Assembly (NCBI RefSeq): GCF_003966715.1
Contig: NZ_AP018907.1
Location: 2,344,001-2,408,000, forward strand
Direction of reading: 5' to 3'
From: Blastochloris tepida
GTDB lineage: Bacteria; Pseudomonadota; Alphaproteobacteria; Rhizobiales; Xanthobacteraceae
Length of the DNA stretch: 64,000 bases
Below, piece after piece: positions 50,878 to 58,614 of the stretch. The notes under the pieces are model-generated. The model saw only the letters and a list, made by a program, of their open reading frames with translations. It did no database searches and had not been told where the DNA came from. How positions within the stretch are numbered: the stretch's first letter is position 1; every line of letters begins with the position of its first letter. The translations under genes and the position numbers were made by a program.

Positions 50878-52863
50878 ATGACCGCCGAACTCGGCCACTA
50901 TGCCCTGGTGCTGGCGCTGGCGCTGGCGCTGGTTCAGTCGACTTTGCCGATCTGGGGCTCGCGCACCGGCGACGATGCGCTGATGGGCACCGCCGCCCCG
51001 GTGGCGCTGGCGCAGGCGCTGTTCGTCTCGGCCTCGTTCGCGGCGCTGACATGGGCCTACGTCACCAGCGACTTCTCGGTCTCCAACGTCTACGAGAACT
51101 CGCACTCGGCCAAGCCGATGATCTACAAGATCAGCGGCGTGTGGGGGAACCACGAGGGCTCGATGATGCTCTGGGTTCTCATCCTGGCGCTGTTCGGCGC
51201 GCTGGTGGCGCTGTTCGGCAAGAACCTGCCGCAGACGCTGAAGGCCAATGTGCTGGCGGTGCAGGCGTGGGTGGCCACCGCCTTCCTGCTGTTCATCCTG
51301 CTCACCTCCAACCCGTTCCTGCGCTACGACCCGGCGCCGATGGAGGGGCGCGACCTCAACCCCATCCTGCAGGATGTCGGCCTCGCGATTCATCCGCCGC
51401 TGCTCTATCTCGGCTATGTCGGCTTCTCGATCTGCTTTGCCTTCGCGGTCGCGGCGCTGATCGACGGCCGGCTCGATGCCGCCTGGGCGCGCTGGGTGCG
51501 GCCGTGGGCGCTGACCGCCTGGATCTTCCTCACCCTCGGCATCGCCATGGGCTCGTACTGGGCCTATTACGAGCTTGGCTGGGGCGGCTGGTGGTTCTGG
51601 GATCCGGTGGAGAACGCCTCCTTCATGCCGTGGCTGATCGGCACCGCGCTGATCCACTCCGCCATCGTGATGGAGAAGCGCGAGGCGCTGAAGGTCTGGA
51701 CGGTGCTGCTCGCCATCCTCGCCTTCTCGCTGTCGCTGCTCGGCACCTTCCTGGTGCGCTCGGGCGTTCTCACCTCGGTGCATTCGTTCGCCACCGATCC
51801 GGCGCGCGGCGTGTTCATCCTTCTCATCCTGGTGCTGTTCATCGGCGGCTCGCTGTCGCTCTATGCGTGGCGGGCGCCGACGCTGAAGCAGGGCGGGCTG
51901 TTCGCGCCGATCTCGCGCGAGGGCGCGCTGGTGTTCAACAACCTGTTCCTGTCGGCGGCGTGCGCGGCGGTGCTGGTGGGCACGCTCTATCCGCTGGCGC
52001 TTGAATCGCTCACCGGCGAGAAGATCTCGGTCGGCGCGCCGTTCTTCAACTCCACCTTCGTGCCGCTGATGATCCCGGTGCTGATCGCCATGCCGTTCGG
52101 CCCGCTTTTGGCGTGGAAGCGCGGCGATCTTCTCGCCGCCACCCAGCGGCTGCTGTTCGCCATCGGCGTGGCGGTTGTCGTCACCATCCTGATCTATGGC
52201 TTCGTGCAGGGCGGGCCGGTGCTGGCGCCGCTGGCGGTGGGGCTCGCGGTGTTCGTCATCATGGGCGCGCTGGCCGACATCGCCGAGCGCGCGGCGCTGT
52301 GGCGGGTGCCGCTCAAGGTCAGCCTCGCCCGCGTCCGCGGCCTGCCGCGCTCGGCCTGGGGCACGGCGGTGGCGCACATCGGCATGGGCCTCGTCATCCT
52401 CGGCATCGTCGGCGAGAGCGCCTGGAAGACCGAGGTCGTGCAGCGCATGAAGCTCGGCGACACCGTCACGGTCGGCCGCTACGCGCTGACGCTCGACTCG
52501 CTGTTCCCGCGCAACGGCCCCAACTACCAGGAGGGCGTGGCGCGCTTCGTCGTCGCCCAGGACGGCAAGACCATCGGCACCATGGAGGCGGCGAAGCGCG
52601 TGTTCACGGCGCGGCGGATGCCGACCACCGAGGCGGCGCTGCTCACCCACGGCTTCTCGCAGCTCTATGTCGCGCCGGGCGAGACCATCACCGAGAGCGC
52701 CATCGACGTGCGCATCTACGACAAGCCGCTGGTGCTGTGGATCTGGCTCGGCTGCGTGGTGATGGTGATCGGCGGCGGCCTGTCGCTGTCCGACCGCCGC
52801 TTCCGCGTCGGCGCGCCGCGCACCTCGCGCGCCCGCAAGGGCGCGCTGCAGCCGGCGGAGTGA
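50878..52863 (+). CDS. ccmF: Haem lyase subunit CcmF (CycK)
   Basis: 661 aa, polytopic inner-membrane protein of the haem-handling family. The WWD domain WGGWWFWDPVENASFMPWL starts at W235; conserved His motifs lie in VWGNHEGSMMLWVL and AIHPPLLYLGYVGFS, and near LVRSGVLTSVHSFATDP. The periplasmic C-terminal portion contains the VYVAPG-type ending (LYVAPGETITESAI). With CcmH and CcmI it attaches haem to apocytochrome c. 43 bp after ccmE. In related genomes ccmH follows at once, but here 400 bp of repeats intervene. Confidence 0.97.
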   Translation: MTAELGHYALVLALALALVQSTLPIWGSRTGDDALMGTAAPVALAQALFVSASFAALTWAYVTSDFSVSNVYENSHSAKPMIYKISGVWGNHEGSMMLWVLILALFGALVALFGKNLPQTLKANVLAVQAWVATAFLLFILLTSNPFLRYDPAPMEGRDLNPILQDVGLAIHPPLLYLGYVGFSICFAFAVAALIDGRLDAAWARWVRPWALTAWIFLTLGIAMGSYWAYYELGWGGWWFWDPVENASFMPWLIGTALIHSAIVMEKREALKVWTVLLAILAFSLSLLGTFLVRSGVLTSVHSFATDPARGVFILLILVLFIGGSLSLYAWRAPTLKQGGLFAPISREGALVFNNLFLSAACAAVLVGTLYPLALESLTGEKISVGAPFFNSTFVPLMIPVLIAMPFGPLLAWKRGDLLAATQRLLFAIGVAVVVTILIYGFVQGGPVLAPLAVGLAVFVIMGALADIAERAALWRVPLKVSLARVRGLPRSAWGTAVAHIGMGLVILGIVGESAWKTEVVQRMKLGDTVTVGRYALTLDSLFPRNGPNYQEGVARFVVAQDGKTIGTMEAAKRVFTARRMPTTEAALLTHGFSQLYVAPGETITESAIDVRIYDKPLVLWIWLGCVVMVIGGGLSLSDRRFRVGAPRTSRARKGALQPAE

Positions 52864-52873
52864 GCGGCCGGCC

Positions 52874-53220
52874 GAACGCAGGCCCGGTGAACGCAGGCCG
52901 GGTGAACGCAGGCCGGGCGAGCGCGTTCTTTCTTCCCTCTCCCCTTGCGGGAGAGGGTGCCGAGCGAACGAAGATCGCGAGGCGGGTGAGGGGTGAAACT
53001 GCCAGCGTGCGTCCGCATGCACCCCTCATACGGTTTCCGGTTGATCCCTTCGGGATACCGGAAACGGTCTCGCCGAAAATCCCTTGTTCGATAACGGGAT
53101 TTTCGGCGATCAGAATACGGTTCTCCGGCTTGATCAGCCGGAAACCGTATCACCCGGCTCGGATTTCGCTTCGCGCAATCCTCGCCACCCTCTCCCGCAA
53201 GGGGAGAGGGAAGAAGAGGC
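52874..53220. repeat. Nested repeats between ccmF and ccmH
   Basis: 52874-52918: three tandem 15-bp units GAACGCAGGCC(C/G)GG(T/C). 52930-53028 and 53150-53220: family-C repeat (CTCTCCCCTTGCGGGAGAGG ... and CACCCTCTCCCGCAAGGGGA), split by the family-F element at 53029-53149. Removing the F element and one TCA restores CACCCCTCACCCGG, the motif seen in the family-C copy at 7311-7325. Confidence 0.82.
53029..53149. mobile_element. MITE-like 121-bp element, family F, copy 2
   Basis: TACGGTTTCCGG ... CCGGAAACCGTA, perfect 12-bp terminal inverted repeats, flanked by TCA (53026-53028 and 53150-53152). Inserted into a family-C repeat, which gives an independent view of the empty site. Internal segments: CCCTTCGGGATACCGG, GCCGAAAATCCC ... 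GGGATTTTCGGC. Confidence 0.92.
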
Positions 53221-53267
53221 TGCTTCTGCCGATGATGGCGCCGTCATCTGGAGGTCGATTGAAGGTC

Positions 53268-53765
53268 ATGGTCCCGGCATTCAACACCGTCTCACGCAAG
53301 CATTGGCTCCGCGGCGCGATTGTCGCGCTGGCCCTGGCGGCCCCCCTGCCCGCGCTCGCCGTGCAGCCCTCCGAGATGCTCCCCGACCCGGCGCAGGAGG
53401 CGCGGGCGCGCGAGATCTCGAAAGAGCTGCGCTGCATGGTGTGCCAGAACCAGTCGATCGACGATTCCGACGCCGGCCTCGCCAAGGACCTGCGCATCCT
53501 GGTGCGCGAGCGCATCCAGGCCGGCGATTCCGACCAGCAGGTGCTCGAGTTCCTCACCTCGCGCTATGGCGACTTCGTGCTGCTGCGGCCGCCCTTCGAC
53601 CTCGCCACCGCGCTGTTGTGGCTGAGCCCGGCGGCCATCCTGCTGGCCGGCGGCATCGGCATCGCGTTCGCCGCCCGCCGCCGCCGCGCCACCGCCGCCG
53701 CCAAGCCGGCCGGCCTGAGCGCCGAGGAGGAGAAGCGCGTCGCCGAGCTCATGCGCGGCGAGTGA
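53268..53765 (+). CDS. ccmH: Cytochrome c maturation protein CcmH (CycL)
   Basis: 165 aa from MVPAFNTVSRKHWLRG, with GAAGG and GGAGG upstream; an in-frame ATG at 53232 is less likely. Signal peptide (LRGAIVALALAAPLPALAV), periplasmic helical domain with the redox motif RCMVCQNQSI (C56, C59) that reduces the apocytochrome CXXCH disulphide, then a C-terminal membrane anchor (about 120-140) and a charged tail ending LMRGE. The TGA stop (53763-53765) doubles as one copy of the target triplet of a family-F element. Confidence 0.95.
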   Translation: MVPAFNTVSRKHWLRGAIVALALAAPLPALAVQPSEMLPDPAQEARAREISKELRCMVCQNQSIDDSDAGLAKDLRILVRERIQAGDSDQQVLEFLTSRYGDFVLLRPPFDLATALLWLSPAAILLAGGIGIAFAARRRRATAAAKPAGLSAEEEKRVAELMRGE

Positions 53766-53903
53766 GGCGGTTTCCGGCCGATCAGGCCTTCGAGCCGTAG
53801 TCCGGTCGCCGAAAACCCTCCTTCCAAGAAAACCCTCCTTCCAAGCAAGGGGGGTTCGGGGAGATCGTTTCCGCCATCCCGAAGGGATCAACCGGAACCC
53901 ATA
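53766..53903. mobile_element. MITE-like element, family F, copy 3 (138 bp, internal duplication)
   Basis: Ends GGCGGTTTCCGG and CCGGAACCCATA, flanked by TGA (53763-53765, the ccmH stop codon, and 53904-53906). An internal tandem duplication of AAAACCCTCCTTCCAAG accounts for its extra 17 bp compared with the 121-bp copies. Confidence 0.85.
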
Positions 53904-54125
53904 TGAGGCGCGGGCCCGCCCGAAGACCGGACTCAATCCCAGGTTCAGGGTACAATCCTGGGCCGCACGCATCCTGCATTCCCCATCGCAAACACTGACG
54001 CAGGCCGGCGCAAGACCTTGCGGAAATTGACGATCCGCAAGGTTGTTGCCGGCAAAATCGTTACCGTGCCGTCCGTCGGCCATTCTGCCGCCCCCTTCAG
54101 GGGCCGACATTGCGTTCGTCGAGAC

Positions 54126-57100
54126 ATGAGGCCGGCCATGCGTTGCCTGCGCGGATGCGTCCTTTCCGTTCTGTTCTGCCTCGCCGCTTTGGCGATGGCG
54201 CTCGCGCCGGCAGCGGCCCAATCGCCGCAGGCGCCACCATCGGCACCGCGCAAGCTGGCGCTGGTGATCGCCAACGGCACCTATGCCCACGCCCCGGCGG
54301 TGCGCACCGCCGCAGCCGATGCCGGCATCGTCGGCGAGACGCTTGCGGCCGCCGGCTATGAGGTGATGTCGCTCGCCGACGTGCGGCAGGCCGACATCGG
54401 CCGGGCGCTGCGCGACTTCCTCGACGCACTGGAGGATGCCGGACCCGAGACCACGGTGTTCGTCTATTACGCCGGCCACGCCGTCCAGACCGGCGGCGAC
54501 AATTATCTGGTGCCGGCGGACGCCGAGATCCGCGCCGACGCCGACATCGTGTTCCAGGCGTTCCGGCTGAACGACTTCCTGGAGGAGCTGGCGCGCATTC
54601 CGGCGGCGGCGCGGGTGGTGGTGATCGATGCCGCGCACGATCTCGGCCTGCCCAAGGACGCCGCGGTGCCGGCCGGCCTCGCCCTCAACCCGGTGACCGC
54701 CGGCATGGCGGTGGGCTTCGCCGCCGCGCCCGGCGCGCTGGTGGTCGAGAGCGACGGCCAATACGGCGTCTATGCCACCAGCCTCGTCACCCAGATGCGC
54801 CAGCCGGGCCAGGAGCTCGGCGACATCCTCACCAACGCCCGCATCGCCGTGAACCAGGCGACCCAGAGCGTGCAGACGCCGTGGTTCGTCGACCAGATCG
54901 AGGGCGGGCTCTATCTGTTCCCGCCGCAGCCGGCGGCGCCGCCCGAGCCGGCGGCCGCGCCCGTGCCGATGCCCGCCCCCGCGCCGCCGCCCCCGCGCAC
55001 CGCATCCTCGCGCGAGGCGCTGCAGGCGATGGGCCCGGACGACGCCTATCTCGCCGTGGTGGCGGTCGACCGGCTGGAGCCCTACCAGTGGTTCGTCGAA
55101 CTGTTCCCCGACCACCCCAGCACGCCGCAGATCTGGGAGATCATCGAGACCCGCCGCGAGCAGATCCTGTGGCGGCGCACGCTGGCCCAGAACACCCGCA
55201 ACGCCTACTGGAACTATCTCAAGCGCTATCCGGACGGCGCCCACGCCGCCGAGGCCGAAGACCGGCTGGAGGTGCTGTCGGCGCCGCGCCGGCCGCCGCC
55301 CACCTATGTGGTGGAGCCCGAGCCGCTGCCGCCGGACTGGACCGACGAGGCGGTGGGCCTCGCCGAGGTGGTGCCGCTCGGCATTGAGCCGCCGCCGCCG
55401 GTGTGGGGCCTGTTCACACCGTTCTTCGTCCGCCGGCCGCCGCCGCCGCCCTGGTGGTTCGACCGCCGGCCGCCCGGCTTCCGGCCGCTGCCGCCGCCTC
55501 CCCCGCCGCCGCCGCCCCCGCCCTGGGGCTTCGGACGGCCGGGCTTCGGGCCGGGCTTCGGACCTGGAGGTCCGGGTTTCGGGCCGGGAGGACCTGGGGG
55601 ACCGGGCTTTGTCGGAGGGCCGGGATTGCGCCCGCCGCCGGATCGCTTCCCGCCGGGCGGGCGGCCGGTCGGCCCGCGCCCGCCGGCCGATCCGATCGGC
55701 GCGTTCCGTCCGCCGGGCGGGCCGCGGCCGGACGGCGTGCGTCCGCCGCCGCCGGGGGGACGCCAGCCGCCGGGCGGTCTGACGATACCCGGACGCCGCC
55801 CCGATGGCGGCCGCGGGCCGGGACCGGGGGGATTCGGACCGGGTGGGCCGGGAGGACCTGGAGGACCGGGAGGACCGGGCGCGGGACCGGGCCCGATGCC
55901 GGGCCAGGGAATGCCGGGACAGGGGATGCGGCCGGGCGGAGGCCCCGGGGCAATGCCGGGCCAAGGCATGCGCCCGCAGCCGGGCAGCCTGCCGGCGGTG
56001 CCGGGCGGCGTTCCCGGCGGACGGCCGGGCGCCGGCCCCGGGCCGATGCCGGGTCAGGGTCCGGGCGCGGGTCCGGGTTCAGCTCCAGGCCAAGGCGTCG
56101 TGCCGCCGCGGCCGGATGGCGGCCGCCGGCCGGACGGTCTCACCATGCCGGGCTCGCACCAGCGTCCTGGCGGCATGCCACCAGTTCCGGGCCAGGGCGG
56201 ACGGCCGCAGCCGGGTGGCGCGATGCCCGCTCAAGGCGTGATGCCGCAGCAGCCGGGCAACCTGCCGCCGGTGCCCGGACAGGGCATGCGACCCACCCAG
56301 CCCGACCGGCCAATGCCGGGTCAGGGCATGCGGCCGCAGCCGGGCGGCCTGCCGCCGGTGCCGGGCCAGGGCATGCGGCCCACCCAGCCCGACCGGCCGA
56401 TGCCGGGCCAGGGCATGCAGCCGCAACCGGGCAATCTGCCGCCGGTGCCGGGCCAGGGCATGCGACCCACCCAGCCCGACCGGCCAATGCCGGGTCAGGG
56501 GATGCGGCCGCAGCCGGGAAACCTGCCGCCGGTGCCGGGCCAGGGTGCACGGCCGTCACAGCCGGATCGGCCGATGCCGGGACAGGGCATGCGGCCGCAG
56601 CCGGGCGGCCTGCCGCCGGTGCCGGGTCAGGGCATGCGACCCACCCAGCCCGATCGGCCGATGCCCGGACAGGGCATGCGGCCGCAGCCGGGTAGCCTGC
56701 CGCCAGTGCCCGGACAGGGTGCGAGACCTTCGCAACCGGACCGGCCGATGCCGGGTCAGGGGATGCGGCCGCAGCCGGGTAGCCTGCCGGCGGTACCAAG
56801 CCAGGGTGCACGGCCGTCACAGCCGGATCGGCCGATGCCCGGCCAAGGGATGCGGCCTTCCCAGCCCGACCGGCCAATGCCGGGCCAAGGCATGCGGCCT
56901 TCCCAGCCCGACCGGCCGATGCCGGGTCAAGGCATGCGGCCCTCGCAACCCGACCGGCCGATGCCGGGTCAAGGCATGCGGCCCTCGCAGCCGGACCGGC
57001 CGATGCCGAGTCAGGGGATGCGGCCGCAGCCGCCGAGCGCGCCCCAGGCCCAGCCGAGCCGGCCGGTCGGCCCACAGCGTGCGGTCGCTCCGCCGCAGGT

Positions 57101-57437
57101 GCGTCAGGCCCCGCCGCCGCAGCGTGCCGCTCCGCCGCAGGTGCGTCAGGCTCCACCGCCGCAGCGTGCCGCTCCGCCGCAGGTACGTCAGGCTCCGCCG
57201 CCGCAGCGTGCCGCCCCGCCGCAGGTGCGTCAGGCTCCGCCGCCGCAACGGGCCGCACCGCCGCAGGTGCGTCAGGCCCCGCCGCCGCAACGGGCCGCAC
57301 CACCGCCACAGCGCGCCGCACCGCCGCCGCAACGTGCTGCACCGCCGCCGCAACGTGCCGCGCCGCCGCATCAGCGGGCCGCGCCGCAGCGCTGCCCGCC
57401 CGGTACACACCCGGCGAATGGTGGCTGCGCGAGGTGA
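54126..57437 (+). CDS. Caspase-fold protein lacking the catalytic cysteine, with long Pro-rich repeat domain
   Basis: 1103 aa. The signal peptide (about 10-32) indicates export. A peptidase C14 p20-like domain spans about 41-260: [38 protein letters not shown] with H118 in place, and the position of the nucleophile in VVVIDAAHD, where the usual DACR has Ala170 instead of Cys; so probably a pseudo-protease. The middle (about 300-420) is helical, with [18 protein letters not shown]. From about 430 on the chain is Pro/Gly-rich: six 29-residue repeats, four [14 protein letters not shown] repeats and five [14 protein letters not shown] repeats, ending [14 protein letters not shown] 54126 precedes the signal peptide; another start is 54138. 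Alone between two family-F elements. Confidence 0.85.
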   Translation: MRPAMRCLRGCVLSVLFCLAALAMALAPAAAQSPQAPPSAPRKLALVIANGTYAHAPAVRTAAADAGIVGETLAAAGYEVMSLADVRQADIGRALRDFLDALEDAGPETTVFVYYAGHAVQTGGDNYLVPADAEIRADADIVFQAFRLNDFLEELARIPAAARVVVIDAAHDLGLPKDAAVPAGLALNPVTAGMAVGFAAAPGALVVESDGQYGVYATSLVTQMRQPGQELGDILTNARIAVNQATQSVQTPWFVDQIEGGLYLFPPQPAAPPEPAAAPVPMPAPAPPPPRTASSREALQAMGPDDAYLAVVAVDRLEPYQWFVELFPDHPSTPQIWEIIETRREQILWRRTLAQNTRNAYWNYLKRYPDGAHAAEAEDRLEVLSAPRRPPPTYVVEPEPLPPDWTDEAVGLAEVVPLGIEPPPPVWGLFTPFFVRRPPPPPWWFDRRPPGFRPLPPPPPPPPPPPWGFGRPGFGPGFGPGGPGFGPGGPGGPGFVGGPGLRPPPDRFPPGGRPVGPRPPADPIGAFRPPGGPRPDGVRPPPPGGRQPPGGLTIPGRRPDGGRGPGPGGFGPGGPGGPGGPGGPGAGPGPMPGQGMPGQGMRPGGGPGAMPGQGMRPQPGSLPAVPGGVPGGRPGAGPGPMPGQGPGAGPGSAPGQGVVPPRPDGGRRPDGLTMPGSHQRPGGMPPVPGQGGRPQPGGAMPAQGVMPQQPGNLPPVPGQGMRPTQPDRPMPGQGMRPQPGGLPPVPGQGMRPTQPDRPMPGQGMQPQPGNLPPVPGQGMRPTQPDRPMPGQGMRPQPGNLPPVPGQGARPSQPDRPMPGQGMRPQPGGLPPVPGQGMRPTQPDRPMPGQGMRPQPGSLPPVPGQGARPSQPDRPMPGQGMRPQPGSLPAVPSQGARPSQPDRPMPGQGMRPSQPDRPMPGQGMRPSQPDRPMPGQGMRPSQPDRPMPGQGMRPSQPDRPMPSQGMRPQPPSAPQAQPSRPVGPQRAVAPPQVRQAPPPQRAAPPQVRQAPPPQRAAPPQVRQAPPPQRAAPPQVRQAPPPQRAAPPQVRQAPPPQRAAPPPQRAAPPPQRAAPPPQRAAPPHQRAAPQRCPPGTHPANGGCAR
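56307..56996 (+). repeat. In-frame coding tandem repeats: six 87-bp units then four 42-bp units
   Basis: Units start with CGGCC(A/G)ATGCC(G/C)GG at 56307 and every 87 bp to 56828, then every 42 bp (56829, 56871, 56913, 56955). The 42-bp unit equals the 87-bp unit with the [12 protein letters not shown] section deleted. A third tandem array of 42-bp units ([14 protein letters not shown]) is at about 57089-57298. All multiples of three, so copy-number changes keep the frame. Confidence 0.9.
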
Positions 57438-57558
57438 TACGGTTTCCGGCTGATCAAGCCGGAAACCCGTATTCCGATCGCCGAAAAATCCCTTCCAACT
57501 CAAGGATTTTTCGGCGAGACCGTTTCCGGTATCCCGAAGGGATCAACCGGAAACCGTA
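57438..57558. mobile_element. MITE-like 121-bp element, family F, copy 4
   Basis: TACGGTTTCCGG ... CCGGAAACCGTA flanked by TGA (57435-57437, the stop codon of the caspase-fold gene, and 57559-57561). Perfect 12-bp terminal repeats; the interior is in reverse orientation relative to copy 2. The rest of the interval to 57787 shows no gene. Confidence 0.92.
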
Positions 57559-57787
57559 TGAAACGCTTTCCGGCCGGGCGCCCGGTGTCCGGCCGGCCGA
57601 TCGCCCTCCGGCGGGCGCAGGCGCACGCCGCGGTGCGGGTCAAGCCATTGCGTGAAAAGTCGAAATGCCGCCGCTGCGGTCCGCGGACGGCCCGTCCTGC
57701 CAAGCCGTGTTACCATCCGGCATGATCGATCGGACTCTGCCCCAGATCCGCCGCCCCGCGCTGGCGGCCCGCAACGGGACCGCCGGT

Positions 57788-58309
57788 TCAGCCGGCGGTG
57801 GGCACGCGAGATGTTGTGTCCGGGCGGCGGCGGGCGCGCCGCGGCAGGCGCAGCGGCCAATCGACCACGAAATCCTCAAGCTGGGAGGCCGGCACGTCGG
57901 TCTCGTTCGCCGCCACCTTGCCGCGCACGCTGACGCCGGCGGCATGGACGGTCTCGCGGTCCCCAGATACCAGCGGATGCCACCAATAGAGGTCGCGCCC
58001 TTCGGCGATCAGCCGGTAGGCGCAAGTCGTCGGCAGCCAGCCCAGCGTACGCACCTCCTGCGGCGTCAGGCGCACGCACTCGGGCACCTCCTCGGAGCGG
58101 CTGGGATAGTCGATGCAGCGGCAGGTCTCGGCATCGAGCAGGCGGCAGCCGACCTCGGTGTAGACGACGCGGCCGGTGTCCTCGCATTCCAGCTTGGCGA
58201 GGCAGCAGCGCGCACAGCCGTCGCACAGGCTCTCCCACTCGGAATCGCTCATCTGGTCCAGGGTCTTGGTCCGCCAGAACGGCGGCGCGGGGCGGTCGGG
58301 CGCATGCAT
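57788..58309 (-). CDS. UPF0260/YcgN-type cysteine cluster protein
   Basis: 173 aa. [33 protein letters not shown] is the signature of the family, followed by [22 protein letters not shown] and the C-terminal [22 protein letters not shown]. The eight conserved Cys (CDGC, CC, C, C-C) suggest a metal or Fe-S site, as in YkgJ-like zinc/iron chelatase-fold proteins; biochemical function is unknown. Convergent with the caspase-fold gene, divergent from the penicillin-binding protein gene. Confidence 0.93.
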   Translation of the reverse strand: MHAPDRPAPPFWRTKTLDQMSDSEWESLCDGCARCCLAKLECEDTGRVVYTEVGCRLLDAETCRCIDYPSRSEEVPECVRLTPQEVRTLGWLPTTCAYRLIAEGRDLYWWHPLVSGDRETVHAAGVSVRGKVAANETDVPASQLEDFVVDWPLRLPRRARRRPDTTSRVPTAG

Positions 58310-58520
58310 GGCGCGATGTTATTCCGCGGCCGGACCGCCCACAACGGCGCTGGCGCCCGGTCAAGGAAAAGCCCCGATTGCCGGCCAGGGAAGCCCTTGC
58401 GTCGAAGCACCGTTGAAGGCATCACTCCTTCGGGTCGGGTTCGGGTTCCGCTGATCGACGCGGGATCGGAAACTGCTGCGGGGTGCCGGTTCCGCGACGG
58501 CGGGGCGTACGCCGAACACT

Positions 58521-58605
58521 CTGTTTGACGCGACGGCCTTCTTGGCGCGACGCCCTGTTTGGCGCGACACCCTGTTTAGCGCAACACCCTGTTTAGCGCG
58601 GAGGC
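58521..58605 (+). repeat. Five tandem 17-bp repeats overlapping the PBP ribosome binding site
   Basis: Units CTGTTTGACGCGACGGC, CTTCTTGGCGCGACGCC, CTGTTTGGCGCGACACC, CTGTTTAGCGCAACACC and CTGTTTAGCGCGGAGGC in perfect register. The last unit contains GGAGG, the ribosome binding site of the downstream gene (start 58615). Confidence 0.9.
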
Positions 58606-58614
58606 AGACGACCG

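Noticed and set aside
56307..57298. Regularly spaced repeats that could suggest a CRISPR array
   Set aside because: Units are contiguous, of coding character and without unique spacers; no cas genes in the window.
56140..57408. Long alternate frames rich in Ala/Pro/Arg across the caspase-fold repeat region
   Set aside because: Direct consequence of the tandem DNA repeats being open in several frames; only the plus frame from 54126 joins a signal peptide and a folded domain.
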